A stretch of 64,000 nucleotides of DNA, taken from assembly GCA_037893245.1 (NCBI GenBank), contig JBAIAA010000253.1, positions 124,001 through 188,000 of the forward strand. Direction: 5' to 3'. The translations under genes were made by a program, and so were the position numbers. The first letter of the stretch is position 1, and every line of letters begins with the position of its first letter. Of this stretch, positions 1 through 11,505 are shown one piece after another. Below the pieces are notes generated by a model. The model made no database searches. It was not told where the DNA came from and worked only from the letters and a program-made list of their open reading frames with translations. This DNA is from Crossaster papposus. Its lineage: Eukaryota; Echinodermata; Asteroidea; Velatida; Solasteridae.

Positions 1-134
1 GAGTCTGATTTTCATAATAATGACACAGACACATGTGGTTGAGTTGCACAATATCTCGCTAGGCAGAGGTCATGTGAAGATTCAACACAAATAACACTGA
101 CTTGAGATGGTTTTTAACTTGTGAATTTGTTCAG

Positions 135-218
135 GGATGCGGCAACTTTCTGGCGAGTATCCAGACGGATAACATGACATCGATGGGCTTGATCTCTTTC
201 ATCATGGTTGCGCTTGAG
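135..218 (+). CDS. Tetraspanin, penultimate coding exon (partial gene)
   Basis: An 84-nt exon lies between acceptor TTTGTTCAG and donor GAG/GTACCA. Only one frame is open. It reads GCGNFLASIQTDNMTSMGL and on into a hydrophobic run. The Gly-Cys followed by an amphipathic helix and then a membrane segment is the usual end of a tetraspanin large extracellular loop leading into TM4. Both boundaries are phase 0. The rest of the gene lies outside the window to the left, so the subtype cannot be named. Tetraspanins organise membrane microdomains with integrins and other partners. Confidence 0.68.
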
Positions 219-504
219 GTACCAGTCATGTATTATTCAGCATTATAACAAACCTCTTGCTAGTTCTGTATTCTGGTTGGCTGAAACATGGTCACGTGGG
301 GTGGGTTAGTGCATGAGATTTGCGCCACCGTGAATTGTCGGGAAATAGTTCGCGAAGCGGACAATAGACTTAACAGTTTTGACTGGTTACAGCGCCCCCA
401 AGAGGTTTGCCAGGCTCATCTTAATATGCAAAATGGCGGCGTCTGGATCGGATCACGAAGGTTTCTTTACTTATTTCATATTTTGGACCGAGGTGTGTTA
501 TAAA

Positions 505-677
505 ACACATATGGACTGGCGTGATTCAGTCACTAAAGCACATGTATCCCCCCTCGGGCCTGTGAGTTACCAGAAAAAGGGACCTATTTCCCTCGGCTGT
601 AGGTCCCCCTTCTGGTCGCTCACAGTCCCTCGGGGAATAGACGTGCTCTAGTGACCTCATTACCAGTCCATATGTGT
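505..677. mobile_element. Palindromic foldback element
   Basis: Near-complete inverted repeat with arms of about 80 bp. The left end ACACATATGGACTGG is answered by CCAGTCCATATGTGT at the right. The tip is near 591 (CCCTCGGCTG). It is probably a non-autonomous DNA transposon with no coding capacity. Confidence 0.75.
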
Positions 678-824
678 ATACATGTACTATTATTTAAACG
701 GTCATGTAACGCTGGAAGGTTTATGAATTATTCCACACGATGAATAATTATTCAAGATTCTGAACATCATCGTATACCATTTTCCAGTTGTGTACTTGTT
801 TTCTGTTAACTTAAAAGTAGGATA

Positions 825-1100
825 AACCATTTGCAGATATCGAAAATGTTTACAATCGAATTATTAGTAAATATCTTACTTATTTGGAAGTAAATAATTA
901 TTCTAGGCATCCAGCAAAATGATTGCGCTAGATATAACCTGAAAAATATAATTTTATTTAAAACGGCGATCGCGAAATAAACAATAACAAGATAAGAAGC
1001 CCTGCCCGACGCCGGTTGAAAACGAACGCCGTTTTTCTTGCTTTTCTCAGCATTTATGATTGGAAAACTTCGGACAGGTCAGTTAAACGATAGTTACTTA
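825..1100. mobile_element. AGGTAGGATACACC-family TTAA element, partial
   Basis: It starts near CTTAAAAGTAGGATAAACCA and shares GCATCCAGCAAAATGATTGC and a CGGCGATCGCG core with copies near 4000, 10826, 27852, 44760 and 53333. It is cut by the palindrome at 1101. Confidence 0.6.
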
Positions 1101-1264
1101 GGGAATAACAGTGCGAGGACCCGGTCATTACAGCGTGATAATGACCGGGTTGGGGGATGACCGCTGGTAATGGACTTCGCCTTCGGCTCGGTCCATTACC
1201 AGCGGTCATCCCCCAACCCGGTCACTATCACGCAGTAATGACCGGGTCCTGCACTGTTATTCCC
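1101..1264. mobile_element. AGGGAATAACAG palindromic MITE, copy 1
   Basis: Inverted repeat with ends (A)GGGAATAACAGTGC and GCACTGTTATTCCC(T) and a hairpin tip CTTCGCCTTCGGCTCGG. The right flank is TTTAA. A related copy at 2685-2852 has cleaner TTAA flanks and a truncated one occurs at about 9546-9652. Confidence 0.72.
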
Positions 1265-1763
1265 TTTAATAAATACCTTTTTAACGAGTAAAATGATAAA
1301 AATGATCTAAATTTCGTGACTTTTTAACGGCGATATTTCTAGTGTTTTGTTTTCATGTTCAGGGCCATATTTTAGCTAATGCATGGTACCCTCCCTCTTC
1401 AAAAAATATATATTGAATTGGCTTACATGATGCTTGAATAATGCTAGTTCAGGGGACATTTATTCGCTTCTTCTTAAAAGCCGGTCAATTACTACAAAAT
1501 AATGCCCTCCATGTGATCAAGTCTCGACCAACCAGAAGCCATCAACTCTTCTAGGTATTTATTAATATAAAATACAATCCCTCCCCCCAATTAGTCAATA
1601 CTATATGAATAATTACTCGAGCGTCCTTAACACGCGTAGATCATGCATATTTAGTGCTATGAATAGTAAGTTCTGTTATGAACGCTGATTGGACACTGTT
1701 TATAGCTCTACTCTCAATTTCTTTTTTTCTTTTTTGTTTGGCTTTTTTCCTTCTCTATTTCAG

Positions 1764-1886
1764 ACAGTTTCTCTGATGTTAGTCTGTTGTGTCATAGGCA
1801 CCCAGCCTAAACCTCAGCGCGTCCCGAATGAGGAGAAAGTTGCGTCTTACCGAGTTAACGAAGTGGAGGAGGACGAACAACTGTAG
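1764..1886 (+). CDS. Tetraspanin, terminal coding exon with stop
   Basis: A strong polypyrimidine tract and CAG precede a 123-nt phase-0 exon encoding 40 residues and TAG. It begins TVSLMLVCCVIGTQ, which completes TM4 and provides a juxtamembrane Cys-Cys pair typical of tetraspanin palmitoylation sites. An acidic tail follows, ending VEEDEQL. Joined to the exon at 135-218, the hydrophobic stretch has the length of a single membrane helix. The nearest AATAAA is at about 2157, inside a palindromic element. Confidence 0.68.
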   Translation, partial: TVSLMLVCCVIGTQPKPQRVPNEEKVASYRVNEVEEDEQL

Positions 1887-2023
1887 AAAAATTTTCGGGA
1901 GACAGAAGTTGAGGTCAACCAATTTTAATTTCTAAAGAAAATTCTAAAAAAGATGTCTCCACAAAGAATTGGGTGTACATAGTTTAAACGGCAATGCTTA
2001 AGTACAGAAAAACGGAGCAATTG

Positions 2024-2206
2024 TAGAATGCAGGGCCCACTGACAACTGTCGACTTTATTTACCCTAGGACATAGAATGGACTGACCCTAACCCTGTATA
2101 CCCCAATACCCATATAATAATACAGGGCCACACCATTCTATGTCACATATAGGGTAAATAAAAACGAGAGTTGTCAGTGAGCCCTGCATGGGCCCTGCAT
2201 TCTATA
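2024..2206. mobile_element. Palindromic foldback element
   Basis: Arms of roughly 80 bp: AGAATGCAGGGCCCACTGAC at the left is answered by GTCAGTGAGCCCTGCA at the right. Inside, TTTATTTACCCTA faces TAGGGTAAATAAA. The AATAAA at 2157-2162 could serve the tetraspanin transcript, about 270 nt after its stop. Confidence 0.65.
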
Positions 2207-2684
2207 GTTAAGCCGAACAAGGGACAGCGCAATGTCATGTATCAACAAAGGGTACACATTTCACGAATGTAGACAATTAAGCCCACATGGCAAAATTAGA
2301 CCGTCGTTTAAAGACCAAATTTGATTTACTTCAAAACTCACATTATCAGTACGCATTAGCATGCTGTTAATATGTAATCATATCGTTGCTGTATAATACA
2401 AACTATTTACTGAAGGAGTTTTAATTTAACAGTGTCTTTGGTCTGCAGAATTTAAAGTTAAACTGTGCCTAGCTGCATGAACAAGTCAGTGTACCAAAAT
2501 ATTATTCAAATTTAATAAATATTAATAATAAATTTTTAATTAATAAATACCTAGGATGTTTATTAGCTTTTGATTGGTCGAGACTCGATCACCTAGAGGG
2601 TTATATTTTGTAGTAATGGCCCTGGCTTTAACAAATTGGAGCAAATTCACTGTTTATTCTCTAAACAAAAAGGTATTTATTAAA

Positions 2685-2852
2685 GGAAATAACAGGGTGA
2701 GGACCCGGTCATTCACTGCTTGATAACCTATCGGGTTCGGGAATGACCGCTGGTAATGGACCTCGACTTCGGCTCGATCCATTACCAGCGGTCATCCCCC
2801 AACCAGGTCTATTTTCACACAGTTATAACCGGGTCCCCACCCTGTTATGCCC
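2685..2852. mobile_element. AGGGAATAACAG palindromic MITE, copy 2
   Basis: The ends AGGAAATAACAGGG and CCCTGTTATGCCCT are each flanked by TTAA. The left breakpoint of the tandem duplication (2743) falls inside this element, so the copy heading unit B is truncated (about 9546-9652). Confidence 0.68.
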
Positions 2853-3469
2853 TTTAATGGTTTATATGGTGTGAGTGCATAATAATGCACGAGGGGACAA
2901 ATATAATACACCCGAATGTTCATTGTTCCCCTCTGCTACGCTTGATTCAAGATGGCCGCGGTAACTCACTTATTGCATGAACTGTATTATAATAGATAGA
3001 ATAATCAAAAGAATAAAAGAATAAACCGATATAAACTTACCATTTATACCGTGCGCTTGGATGATATTCCAACGTGTTTCCTGAAGATATTCCGTATGGT
3101 GAGAGACATATTTCGATGTGAACTCCATGCAACAAAATTAAGTTCGGTGGTCGTCATTCGAGTGGATAATTAAATGTGGTTCCTTCGTGGATCGGCTCGT
3201 TCAACATTCTTGTGGTCGGTATTCAAAATCCTCAAACCCGTTCGACTATTCTTGTGTAGAACGAGTTCACCTTTGTGACCCCCAAAACTTGAGCTTTTTG
3301 GGTGTACTCGCGACTCTATAATGACAACGTTCGTGTAGCTGCGGCGATGCTGCTATCTCGCAGATAGAGTGGCATGGAACCTCAATTACCATTATGGTAT
3401 TGGTCGTGTATTCGATGCAGTTTGAGGCACCAGTCTGATGCTATCACCGCGCCGACTATTATACCCAGC

Positions 3470-3665
3470 ACGATATGTGGCAGAGGGGTACCCCCTCTTA
3501 TCCCTATACTTTATACGCGCAACACTATTGTAACCTATCCCATCCCCCTTGAAACCTAAAAGGAATTCCTGAGATTCCGGGAACACAATGGTCAACACAA
3601 AAGAGGGGAGTTTTCTCTGCCACATATCGTGCTTCATGGTTTTCTCTGCCACATATCGTGCTTTA
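3470..3665. mobile_element. AGCACGATATGTGGCAGAG element, unit A ancestral copy
   Basis: Terminal repeats AGCACGATATGTGGCAGAG and CTCTGCCACATATCGTGCT surround an interior of about 150 bp. The flanks GCCGACTAT / GCCGACTAT form a 9-bp target duplication, as in Mutator-like elements. The right end is partly duplicated (a second TCTCTGCCACATATCGTG). The orthologous unit B copy is at about 10298-10497. Confidence 0.7.
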
Positions 3666-4423
3666 TATGCCGACTATACGAGATACAGCCCAGAATTCCG
3701 TGACGGCTCGGAATGCGTAGGCTATATAAGAATACCCCAAAATGTCCGCCGCTTCAAACGTAAACAACGTATTTTGTTGTCTTTTCTCGAGAACGACATT
3801 AGGTGGGTTCCCTTTCAACCGAATGTTTGAAATGGGATAAGTAAACAATCTAAAACATGACATTTTCAGGGATTTCAGGACATAGTACCCCTTTAATAAA
3901 AAGCCGAAAAAATACAAAATCAAAAATGTGTCTCCGACTTCAAAATAGTTATTTATTTATCTCATATCATTTAAAGTGATCATTTTATTAAAGGTAGAAC
4001 ACACCATTTGCAGATATCCAAAATGTTCAATACCGAATTATAGGGAAATATCTTACTTAATATTTGAAAGTATAAATAATGATTCTAGGCATCCAGCAAA
4101 ATGATTGCGCTAGATATCGTTTTATTCAATTTTATTTTAAGAAATCGGCGACATAAATATAAATTCATTTGGAGAGTTTTCGAGGAAGGAATTTACATAT
4201 TTTCACTGTTGCATGTGGCCGCGTATTTACGTATGAATCGAGTGATCCGAGATCGTTCGTTAACCTTTGATTATTATTTATACTGGGTAGCCCATTCAGT
4301 GGAATTCACTGTTCTCCTATAGGGCCCAGTGAGAGAATACAATGTGGAGAAATTACAGTTTTAGAGATGGTAGGAAAAGCCTAGAAGAATATCCTTGGGA
4401 AAACACACGGAATCAGACAGGGA

Positions 4424-4640
4424 CTAAACACCTGTTAGTCTCTGCAAGTCCATCACAAGTCCTTCAGTTCCAAATCAAATCACAAGCTATTCAAATGAGC
4501 TTTGACAAAAGCATTCCTTTGTCATTGTTCAACCAGTTACTTATGACTGGCTTTATGACCGGACTTGTGACTGGACAAGTGACTGGACTTGTGAAAGGAC
4601 TTGTACAAAGACTTGCAGGGACTCGAATACAACTCTGCTA
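4424..4640. mobile_element. CAAGTCC-rich element, copy 1
   Basis: Internally repetitive in CAAGTCC / GGACTTG, with ends related to GTCGAGTCCCTGCAAGTCC and CTTGCAGGGACTCGAATACA. Other copies are at 11285-11505, 17358-17571 and 43454-43683. Confidence 0.6.
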
Positions 4641-4735
4641 AAAACCCTAGGCCTAGGCGGGGCTCGAACCCGGGTCATAGTGGTGGGAGGCGAAGAAAGA
4701 ACCACTACGCCAACCTGACTTCTCCTCCTTCGTGT
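4641..4735 (-). repeat. tRNA-like (SINE head) sequence, unit A
   Basis: The minus strand reads GGCGTAGTGGTTC (A-box-like) and GGGTTCGAGCC (B-box). The unit B copy is at about 11505-11605. The stem pairing is too poor for a functional tRNA. Confidence 0.5.
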
Positions 4736-4871
4736 ACAGCGCATGTAGAACCGTTCCCCGATTTAGAAGCACGAGTAAGCGCGGATGAGTATTCGAACAC
4801 GCTGAAAATTATCTTTACTTTAATAGGCATGCGTCCGTATTTCATAGCGTCTGAATTGATGCTACACACCT

Positions 4872-5113
4872 GGGGCCAATTTCATAGAGCTGCTAAGCAC
4901 AACAAATGTGCTTAGCATGAAAATTTGTCCTTAGCAAAAACAAGGTAAAAACAGACCAAATTGTCACGTGGTTTTTATTGTTTTCGATTAATAATCAGCT
5001 GGTTTTTGGCTTAGCATGAAAAACCCGTGGAAATTTGGCGTGGTAACCTGTTTTTAACGAGCAAGACTTTTTTTGTGCTGAGCACATTTTTGTGCTTAGC
5101 AGCTCCTGCCCAC
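4872..5113. mobile_element. GGGGCCAATTTCAT palindromic MITE, copy a
   Basis: Left arm GGGGCCAATTTCATAGAGCT. The right arm keeps TGTGCTTAGCAGCTCC but has lost its terminal ATGAAATTGGCCCC. Present in both duplication units. Confidence 0.65.
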
Positions 5114-5733
5114 AACCCATTATATTATACACGCTGTCAAGTTTTACAATTCAAACACACGATAAGAAGGAAATTCCATCTCTAACCTTGAAATAATCAT
5201 AATAATTATCAGCAGATTCAACTGATTTGCGTCATGATTTCTCGTATTTTTAATTAGCAACGAAAAATAATATCCTATTTTGAAGAAACCCTGTGCTTGT
5301 TTCGAAGCTAAATACTGACTCATGGCCTTGGCCATTCTCTACACGAGAGGGCCGTTCAAGAAGACAGTTAGTAATAAACCCGATTGCTTTTTTTACTCCC
5401 CATTATCTACAAACATAAAAAATATAAATCTACTATTTCCAAACACCAATATGCAAAGCTAAGCCAAGATCTGGTTTCAGTAGCATGAAACGACCGAGAA
5501 TATCTCTATTCCCCTAGATGAGATGCCAGTCCATCGCAGGTTACTCCCCAACTATTGCCGGTATTACAGTGGAACCCAGATATAAATGAACAACACGCGA
5601 TTAACTTCTTACGCGTTTTGCGATTGGTGTCTTGCAAAATCAACGCGGTTCTACGTGTTCATTGTGCGTCAAGGTAATCGACATTGTTTTATGTTTCTCA
5701 CGTTGCACGAGGAAGTCACTATAAACTATCTCG

Positions 5734-6240
5734 TGTAGCGGTTCTTGTATTTTTCAAGGCACTTAGGCAACAACCCAGTTTGCCCTCAGCCTTGCGCTAT
5801 GGTTAAATAATCCACAAATCAAGAACATTTGGCGATGAAAAAGATAAACGTTAACGATAGCCAGATTCGAACCAGAGACCTTTCGAGCCATAGTTCACCT
5901 CTCTATACCAACAAGGCTATTGGCGAGTTGGTTGTGGACAGCCGTTCTTTATATACCCAGCACGATATGTGGCAGAGGGGTACCCCCCTCTCATCCCTAT
6001 ACTTTATACGCACTCAACACTATTGTAACCTAACCCATCCCCCTTGAAACCTAAAAGGAATTCCTGAGATTCCGGGAACACAATGGTCAACACAAAAGAG
6101 GGGGGGTTTTCTCTGCCACATATCGTGCTTCATATGGTTCTTTATAGTTCTTTAATGTAGCTGAGTTGCTATTGTTCTTTCTCATGAATAATACATTTAC
6201 GCACTGCCCAGCTGCGGAAAACAAATCGCGAACCGCTACA
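5734..6240 (-). mobile_element. tRNA-headed TIR element, copy 1 (unit A, interrupted)
   Basis: The ends TGTAGCGGTTCTTG and GAACCGCTACA form terminal inverted repeats. On the minus strand an A-box-like TAGCCTTGTTGGTATAGAG and a B-box GGTTCGAATCT are seen near 5865-5930. The length is about 314 bp without the 5954-6136 insertion. The region contains the empty site (TTAA at 5851-5854) for the unit B THAP element. Confidence 0.7.
5954..6136. mobile_element. AGCACGATATGTGGCAGAG element inserted in unit A only
   Basis: 183 bp with the same terminal repeats as the 3470 copy. It splits the tRNA-headed TIR element and is flanked by GTTCTTTATA on both sides (5944-5953 and 6137-6146). Unit B has a single GTTCTTTATA at the matching place (about 14736), which proves insertion after the duplication. 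The 10-bp target duplication and TIRs fit a Mutator-like non-autonomous element. Confidence 0.8.
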
Positions 6241-6859
6241 GCCAATGAAGTATAGGAACTTATCTGGAAGTGACGCATGCGCAAGATTACTCCAAATTGG
6301 ATGAACTAAGAGGAGCCTAATTGGTAACCAATGTAATATCGTACTGTGTTAGCACTTCAAATTGAGATAGTTATCAGGGTACCCGTGTCTATAAAATGTA
6401 CAACAGATGTGAACAATATTTACAGTTTAATTTACATACAATTTACAACTTCCGACGTTCAAATCGATCCAAACTATTTTCTTACTTACTTAAAAAAAAA
6501 AAAAAGTTAGAATCATTTGTGACAAGACTTAAAGGTTATTTATATTAAAATACACTTTAGTGAGCAAATTTATGTTGTGTGTATTTAAAAAAAATAACAA
6601 GCAAGAGAGTATAATCGTGATTTGACGGTTGCGTACAACGTGTTCGAAATCAGAGTATTATTCGAAAAGTTCATAATTATGGAAGGCCTTCCAAAGAAGT
6701 ACAAACGAGAGGAACGTACATAGGTTCATATAGAAAGGTGTGTGTGCACACACACCGTTGGAGGGAAATACGGTACCATTTGAAGAGGTGAACACAATGG
6801 GAATATACATCTCCACAAGTGTACATGTATCCACAAGGTTTATCACGAAATAGATATAT

Positions 6860-7110
6860 GGATTGACTCAAAATTACTCAAATACTAGGGTTAGGATGTG
6901 GGTTAGGGTTAGTGTTTGGGTAAGGGTATAAGGTTATATTGGGTCGAAATTTCAACCCAGGAAATTATTTGTGGTTGAAAAAAAACCTGTCGATTTTCTA
7001 ACCATTTTGTACACGAGAACAAATCGATGTCTACAGATACACAAATGCGAATATGTGTGTCGGTATTATGTGTAACCGTTGTCTCCACAGGGAATACAAA
7101 AAAAATCAAG
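6860..7110. repeat. Interspersed repeat with degenerate TTAGGG and a conserved non-coding block
   Basis: The block runs from GGATTGACTCAAAATTACTC through GTTAGGGTTAGTGTTTGGG to GTACACGAGAACAAATCGAT. It recurs in unit B (15455-15720) and at 63500-63700, where it is nested in another element. Confidence 0.6.
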
Positions 7111-7199
7111 GCGCCTTCTCTCGGTCGATCATTTTCTATACCTTTGACTAAATTGTGTATTTTCAAACGCCGAATACGCTTCTCATGGACCTCCAAACA

Positions 7200-7441
7200 G
7201 GGGCCAATTTCATAAAACATGTAAGCACAAAAAGTTGCTTAGCACAAAAAAGTCTTGCTCAGTAAAAACAGGTTATCGGCCAAAACTCCACAAGCTTTTC
7301 ATTCAAAGCAAAAAAAAGCTGAATACCAGTCACAAACAATAAACATCAACAGAAATGTTGGTTTGTAACCCTGTTTTTTCCAAGGAAGAATGTTCATGCT
7401 AAGCAAATTTTGGTGCTTACACGTTTTATGAAATTGGCCCC
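7200..7441. mobile_element. GGGGCCAATTTCAT palindromic MITE, copy b
   Basis: 242 bp, both ends intact (GGGGCCAATTTCATAAAACA / TTTTATGAAATTGGCCCC). Both arms share the variant AAAAC(A/G)TGTAAGCAC. Confidence 0.8.
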
Positions 7442-7954
7442 TGATATTAAAAGCAAGCAAGCAAAAAGAATATTGAATAAAATAATACCCCATAGTAGAC
7501 GTTGGCTTTTTGGTATCGCAACATAATTTAGCGTAAGCATTTAGCTTACCATACTTGTCACTTTGACCTAACTTGGGATCTAAACCCAAAAGGGATAACC
7601 ACAAAAAGTACACACAATTTAAATGTATCTCATAGACTGCATACGTTTCGATAGATGCGGTATCTGAACATTATAGCCAGAGTTGGGCCTTTCAGGAAAA
7701 AAATGGGACTTTTCTGGAAAAAAAAGAACCGTTTTGGTCGTTCGCGTATGATGACACTATTCTGCACGCTTGATACCAAAATAAACATTGCACTCTTTGG
7801 GTCTGTGATGGGCTGCCGCACACAATATACCGCGTGCCGGGACATTAATAGAGGGTAGGGTGCGACTGGATGTGAAGTTGAGCAAGTAATGTTTAGGTGC
7901 AAATCGTAAGACTCCTACGGCTCCGTGTCCGTATCGGACATCCGGTGCTATGTA

Positions 7955-9450
7955 CACTGCAAATCTTATTGGTCAAAGTTTATCCAACATTGTTAACCAA
8001 CGTTGAGTCAAATATCAACTGTTCACAAAATTGGGCAAAACTCTAACCTACATTTGTTGGGCAATAGGTCTATGCAACTACTGGGTAAAAAAATGACAAA
8101 ACGTGTTGGTGAAAAACATTGTCCAACTATTGGGTAAAAACTAATGACCAACTGTTGGGCTAGTTATTGACAAAAATGTTCGTTAAAAATTACCCAAGAA
8201 TTGAGGCAGTTTATATTTTACCCAACATGTGGCAATAGTGTTGGTTAAAGACTTTTATCGAACGAGTTGGGACGACTGAAATAATAACAGTTTTCATAAT
8301 TGTATTCATCCTTTTTTACCTCAATTTTATTCAGCAAATTCATTAAATTAACGCAGTACATACACGTACACACGTAGTATGCAGTTATGGAATACATTGA
8401 TGTTAAAGATCTCCTCCGGGAATGGGGCCTGGAAAGCCTCAATGAAACGTTCTCACTGTAATGTAAGAACTGAGACAGTTGTTTATGTTAACATAGAACT
8501 ATCCAGGTGCACGGATTGACTTTAGCGTTTTCACGAAGAGGCAAATTTGGGGCGCAGTGGCAACCACATGTAAACATGGTCAAAATTGCAAAACCGGTAA
8601 TTTTGTACACAATTTGTCTCATAACCCTCCGGTCTTCGGCCATCGGAAGGATGGTGGGTTACGATTATCGTAACTAGTTCGGCACGAATTGGGAATTGCA
8701 GATTAACCCTAACCCTCCTAAATCCTCCAAACTCAATATGATTTTGCACACACCCTAGGGAGTTAGGAGTACTGTTTCTCTTTGATGAATATGACAAGAC
8801 AATAATGACACACCTGGCCTGGATAGTTCTATGTTAACAGAAACAACATTCTAAGTTCTTACATTACCTGAGAACGTTTCATTGAGGCTTTCCAGGCCCT
8901 ATTCCCAGAGGAGATCTCCAACATCAATGTCTACTACGTGCGTACATGTGAGTGTATGTACTGCGTACGCAGTTGGATGTACAATGTACATTGTACATAC
9001 ATGTACTAACTATGTGCACGATTGGCCGGCGGTGCGGGAACTTTGCTTTTTTGTTGGTTAAAAACCATGTAGACTTTTTCCAAGTCCGCCAAATAAGAAA
9101 AAAGCTAACGACGGCCTACCATTTTGCAATTAAAATGCAAAAAATATTCAAGTAATGAAAATTACTTTAAAGATAATCTAAAGTACACCCCAATATAAGG
9201 TTTAGATGCATATCACTCGTGGCAAATTGCATGCACTTTTTGCCGGTAGATTTAGGCATGGGCAAGTCTATGTTCATGCCGCGCTCCCGTTGACCAATTC
9301 TTGGGTAATACTTTCATTGACCAATAATTTTGTAAAAGACAAAGATATGTGTTGGGCAAATAATAATGTTTACCAACATTCAGCACTTTTGACCAACGAG
9401 AGGTGAAAACGGTTTACCCAACATTATAATTGACCAATAAATTTGCAGTG
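7955..9450. mobile_element. 1496-bp TA-flanked DNA element inserted in unit A
   Basis: The terminal inverted repeats start CACTGCAAAT at both ends, with TTATTGGTCAA close behind, and are flanked by TA. Unit B keeps the empty site CTATGTACGACT (TA at 16496-16497). The interior is rich in TTGGGTAAA / ACCAAC repeats and holds a nested inverted-repeat element at 8351-8966. No transposase frame. Probably a non-autonomous Tc1/mariner-superfamily element. Confidence 0.8.
8351..8966. mobile_element. Nested element with long inverted repeats
   Basis: Arms of about 155 bp (8351-8509 and 8811-8966): ACGCAGTACATACACGTACA and GGGCCTGGAAAGCCTCAATG at the left have inverted counterparts at the right. The 300-bp centre has no recognisable coding sequence. 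Confidence 0.7.
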
Positions 9451-10297
9451 TACGACTAACGCCAGTTGTCTCGTTGTTCACGCGTAACTGCAAAAAGTGA
9501 CAAATTGTGGGGAAACGCTCATACACAGCTACTGGCACTGCACATGACCGCTGGTAATGGACCTTGCCTTCGGCTCGGTCCATTACCAGAGGTCATCCCC
9601 CAACCCGGTCCATTAATCACGCAGTTGTGACCGGGTCCTCGCCATGTTATGCCCTAATTACACGCAAATGGTTTATTGAGTGTGAGTGCCTAATATTGCA
9701 CTAGGGAACAAATATGCCTATAATACACCGAATCTCCATTGTTCCCCTCTTCTACGATGGATTCAAGATGGCCGCGGTATGTGAAACTCACTTATTATAT
9801 GTACTGTATTAGAATAGATAGAATAATCGAAATAATAAAAGAATTAACCGATATAAACTTACCATTTATACCGTGCGCTTGGATGATTTTCCAACGTGTT
9901 TCCTTAAGATATTCCGTACGGTGAGAGACATATTTCGATGTTGACTCCATGCAACAAAATCAAGTTCGGTGGTCGTCTTTCGAGTGGATAATGAAAATGT
10001 GGTTCCTTCGTGGATCGGCTCGTTCAACATTCTTGTGGTCGGTCTTCAAAATCCTCAAACCCGTTCGATTATTCTTGTGTAGAACGAGTTCACCTTTTTG
10101 ACCCCTAATACTTGAGCTTTTTGGTTGTAGTCACGACTCTATAATGACAACGTACGTCATAGCTGCGGCGATGCTGCTATCTCGCAGACACGTATACTAT
10201 AGAGTGGCATGGAACCTCAGTAACCAGTGTGATATTGGTCGTGTATTCGATGCACTGTTTAAGGCACCAGTCTGATGCTACCACCGCGCCGATTATT

Positions 10298-10497
10298 ATA
10301 CCCAGCACGATATGCGGCAGAGGGGTACCCAATTATCCCTATACCTTATTATACACACTCAACACTATTGTTACCTAACACGACCCCTCTTGAAACCTAA
10401 CTTAAAGAATTCTTGAGATTCCGGGAACACAATAGTCAACACAAAAGAAGGTGGGGGGGGGGGGGGGGTTTCTCTGCCACATTCGCGCTTCATATGC
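10298..10497. mobile_element. AGCACGATATGTGGCAGAG element, unit B copy
   Basis: Counterpart of the 3470 copy, with flanks GCCGATTAT / GCCAATTAT. A 16-G run (10453-10468) has expanded inside it. Confidence 0.65.
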
Positions 10498-11284
10498 CAA
10501 TTATACGAGATACAGCCCAGAATTCCGTGACGGCTCAGAATGCGTATATAAGAATACCCCAAAAATGTCCGCCGCTTCAAACGTAAACAACGTATTTTGT
10601 TTGTCTGTTCTCGGGAACCGTAAGACATTAGGTTGGTTTGCTTTCAACCGAATGTTTAAAATAGAATAAGTAAACAATCTAAAACATGACATTTTCAGGG
10701 ATTTCAGGACATAGTACCCCTTTAATAAAAAGCCGAAAAAATACAAAATCAAAAATGTGTCTCCGACTTCAAAATAGTTATTTATTTATCTCATATCATT
10801 TAAAGTGATTATTTTATTAAAGGTAGAATACACCATTTGCAGATATCGAAAATGTTTACTACCGAATTATTAAGAAATATCTTACTTATTTGAAAGTATA
10901 AATAATGATTCTAGGCATCCAGCAAAATGATTGCGCTAGATATCGTGTAATTGTAACGACAAATTAATGTTATTTTTTAAAAACGGCGACATAAATATAA
11001 ATTCATTTGGAGAGTTTTCAAGGAAGGAAAATACATGTTATCACTGTTGCATATGGCCGCGTATTTACGTATACGAACGTCACTCGTTGACTCGAGTGAT
11101 CCGAGATCGTTCGTTTACCTTTGATTATTATTTATACTGGGTAGCCCATTCAGTGAAATCCATTGTTCTCCTATAGGGCCAAGTGAGAGAAGACAATGTG
11201 AAGAAATTACAGTTTTAGAGTTGGGAGGAAAAGCTCAGAAGAATATGCTGGGGAAAACACACGGAATCAGACAGGGACTAAAAA

Positions 11285-11505
11285 CCAGGGATGTATAGTC
11301 AAGTCCATCACAAGTCCCTGTAAGTCCCTGCAAGTCCATCACAAGTCCTCCAGTTCCAAATCAAATCACAAGCTATTCAAATGAGCTTTGACAAAAGCAT
11401 TCCTTTGTCATTGTTCAACCAGTTACTTATGACTGCCTTTATGACTGGACTTGTGACAGGACTTGTGCAAAGACTTGCAGGGACTCGAATACAACTCTGC
11501 TAAAA
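11285..11505. mobile_element. CAAGTCC-rich element, copy 2 (unit B)
   Basis: Duplicate of the copy at 4424 with additional CAAGTCC repeats at the left. Confidence 0.6.

Larger units (their letters stand above)
219..1763 (+). other. Last intron of the tetraspanin gene
   Basis: This intron holds the 505-677 palindrome, a partial AGGTAGGATACACC-family element (about 825-1100) and the 1101-1264 palindrome. No further exon is visible. Confidence 0.5.
2743..9546. repeat. Tandem segmental duplication, unit A
   Basis: Collinear with unit B over its length. Matching landmarks include GATGGCCGCGGTA (about 2951 vs 9766), the CAAGTCC repeat (4430 vs 11290), the tRNA-like block (4641 vs 11505), the TGTAGCGGTTC element (5734 vs 12588) and the paired GGGGCCAATTTCAT elements (7200 vs 15794). 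It carries two insertions absent from unit B (5954-6136 and 7955-9450). The join to unit B sits at an ATG shared by all three breakpoints. Confidence 0.85.

Noticed and set aside
6895-6935. TTAGGG-like repeats suggesting telomeric sequence (also near 15480 and 63540)
   Set aside because: Only a few imperfect units within a dispersed repeat present three times; not a telomere or an interstitial telomeric tract.
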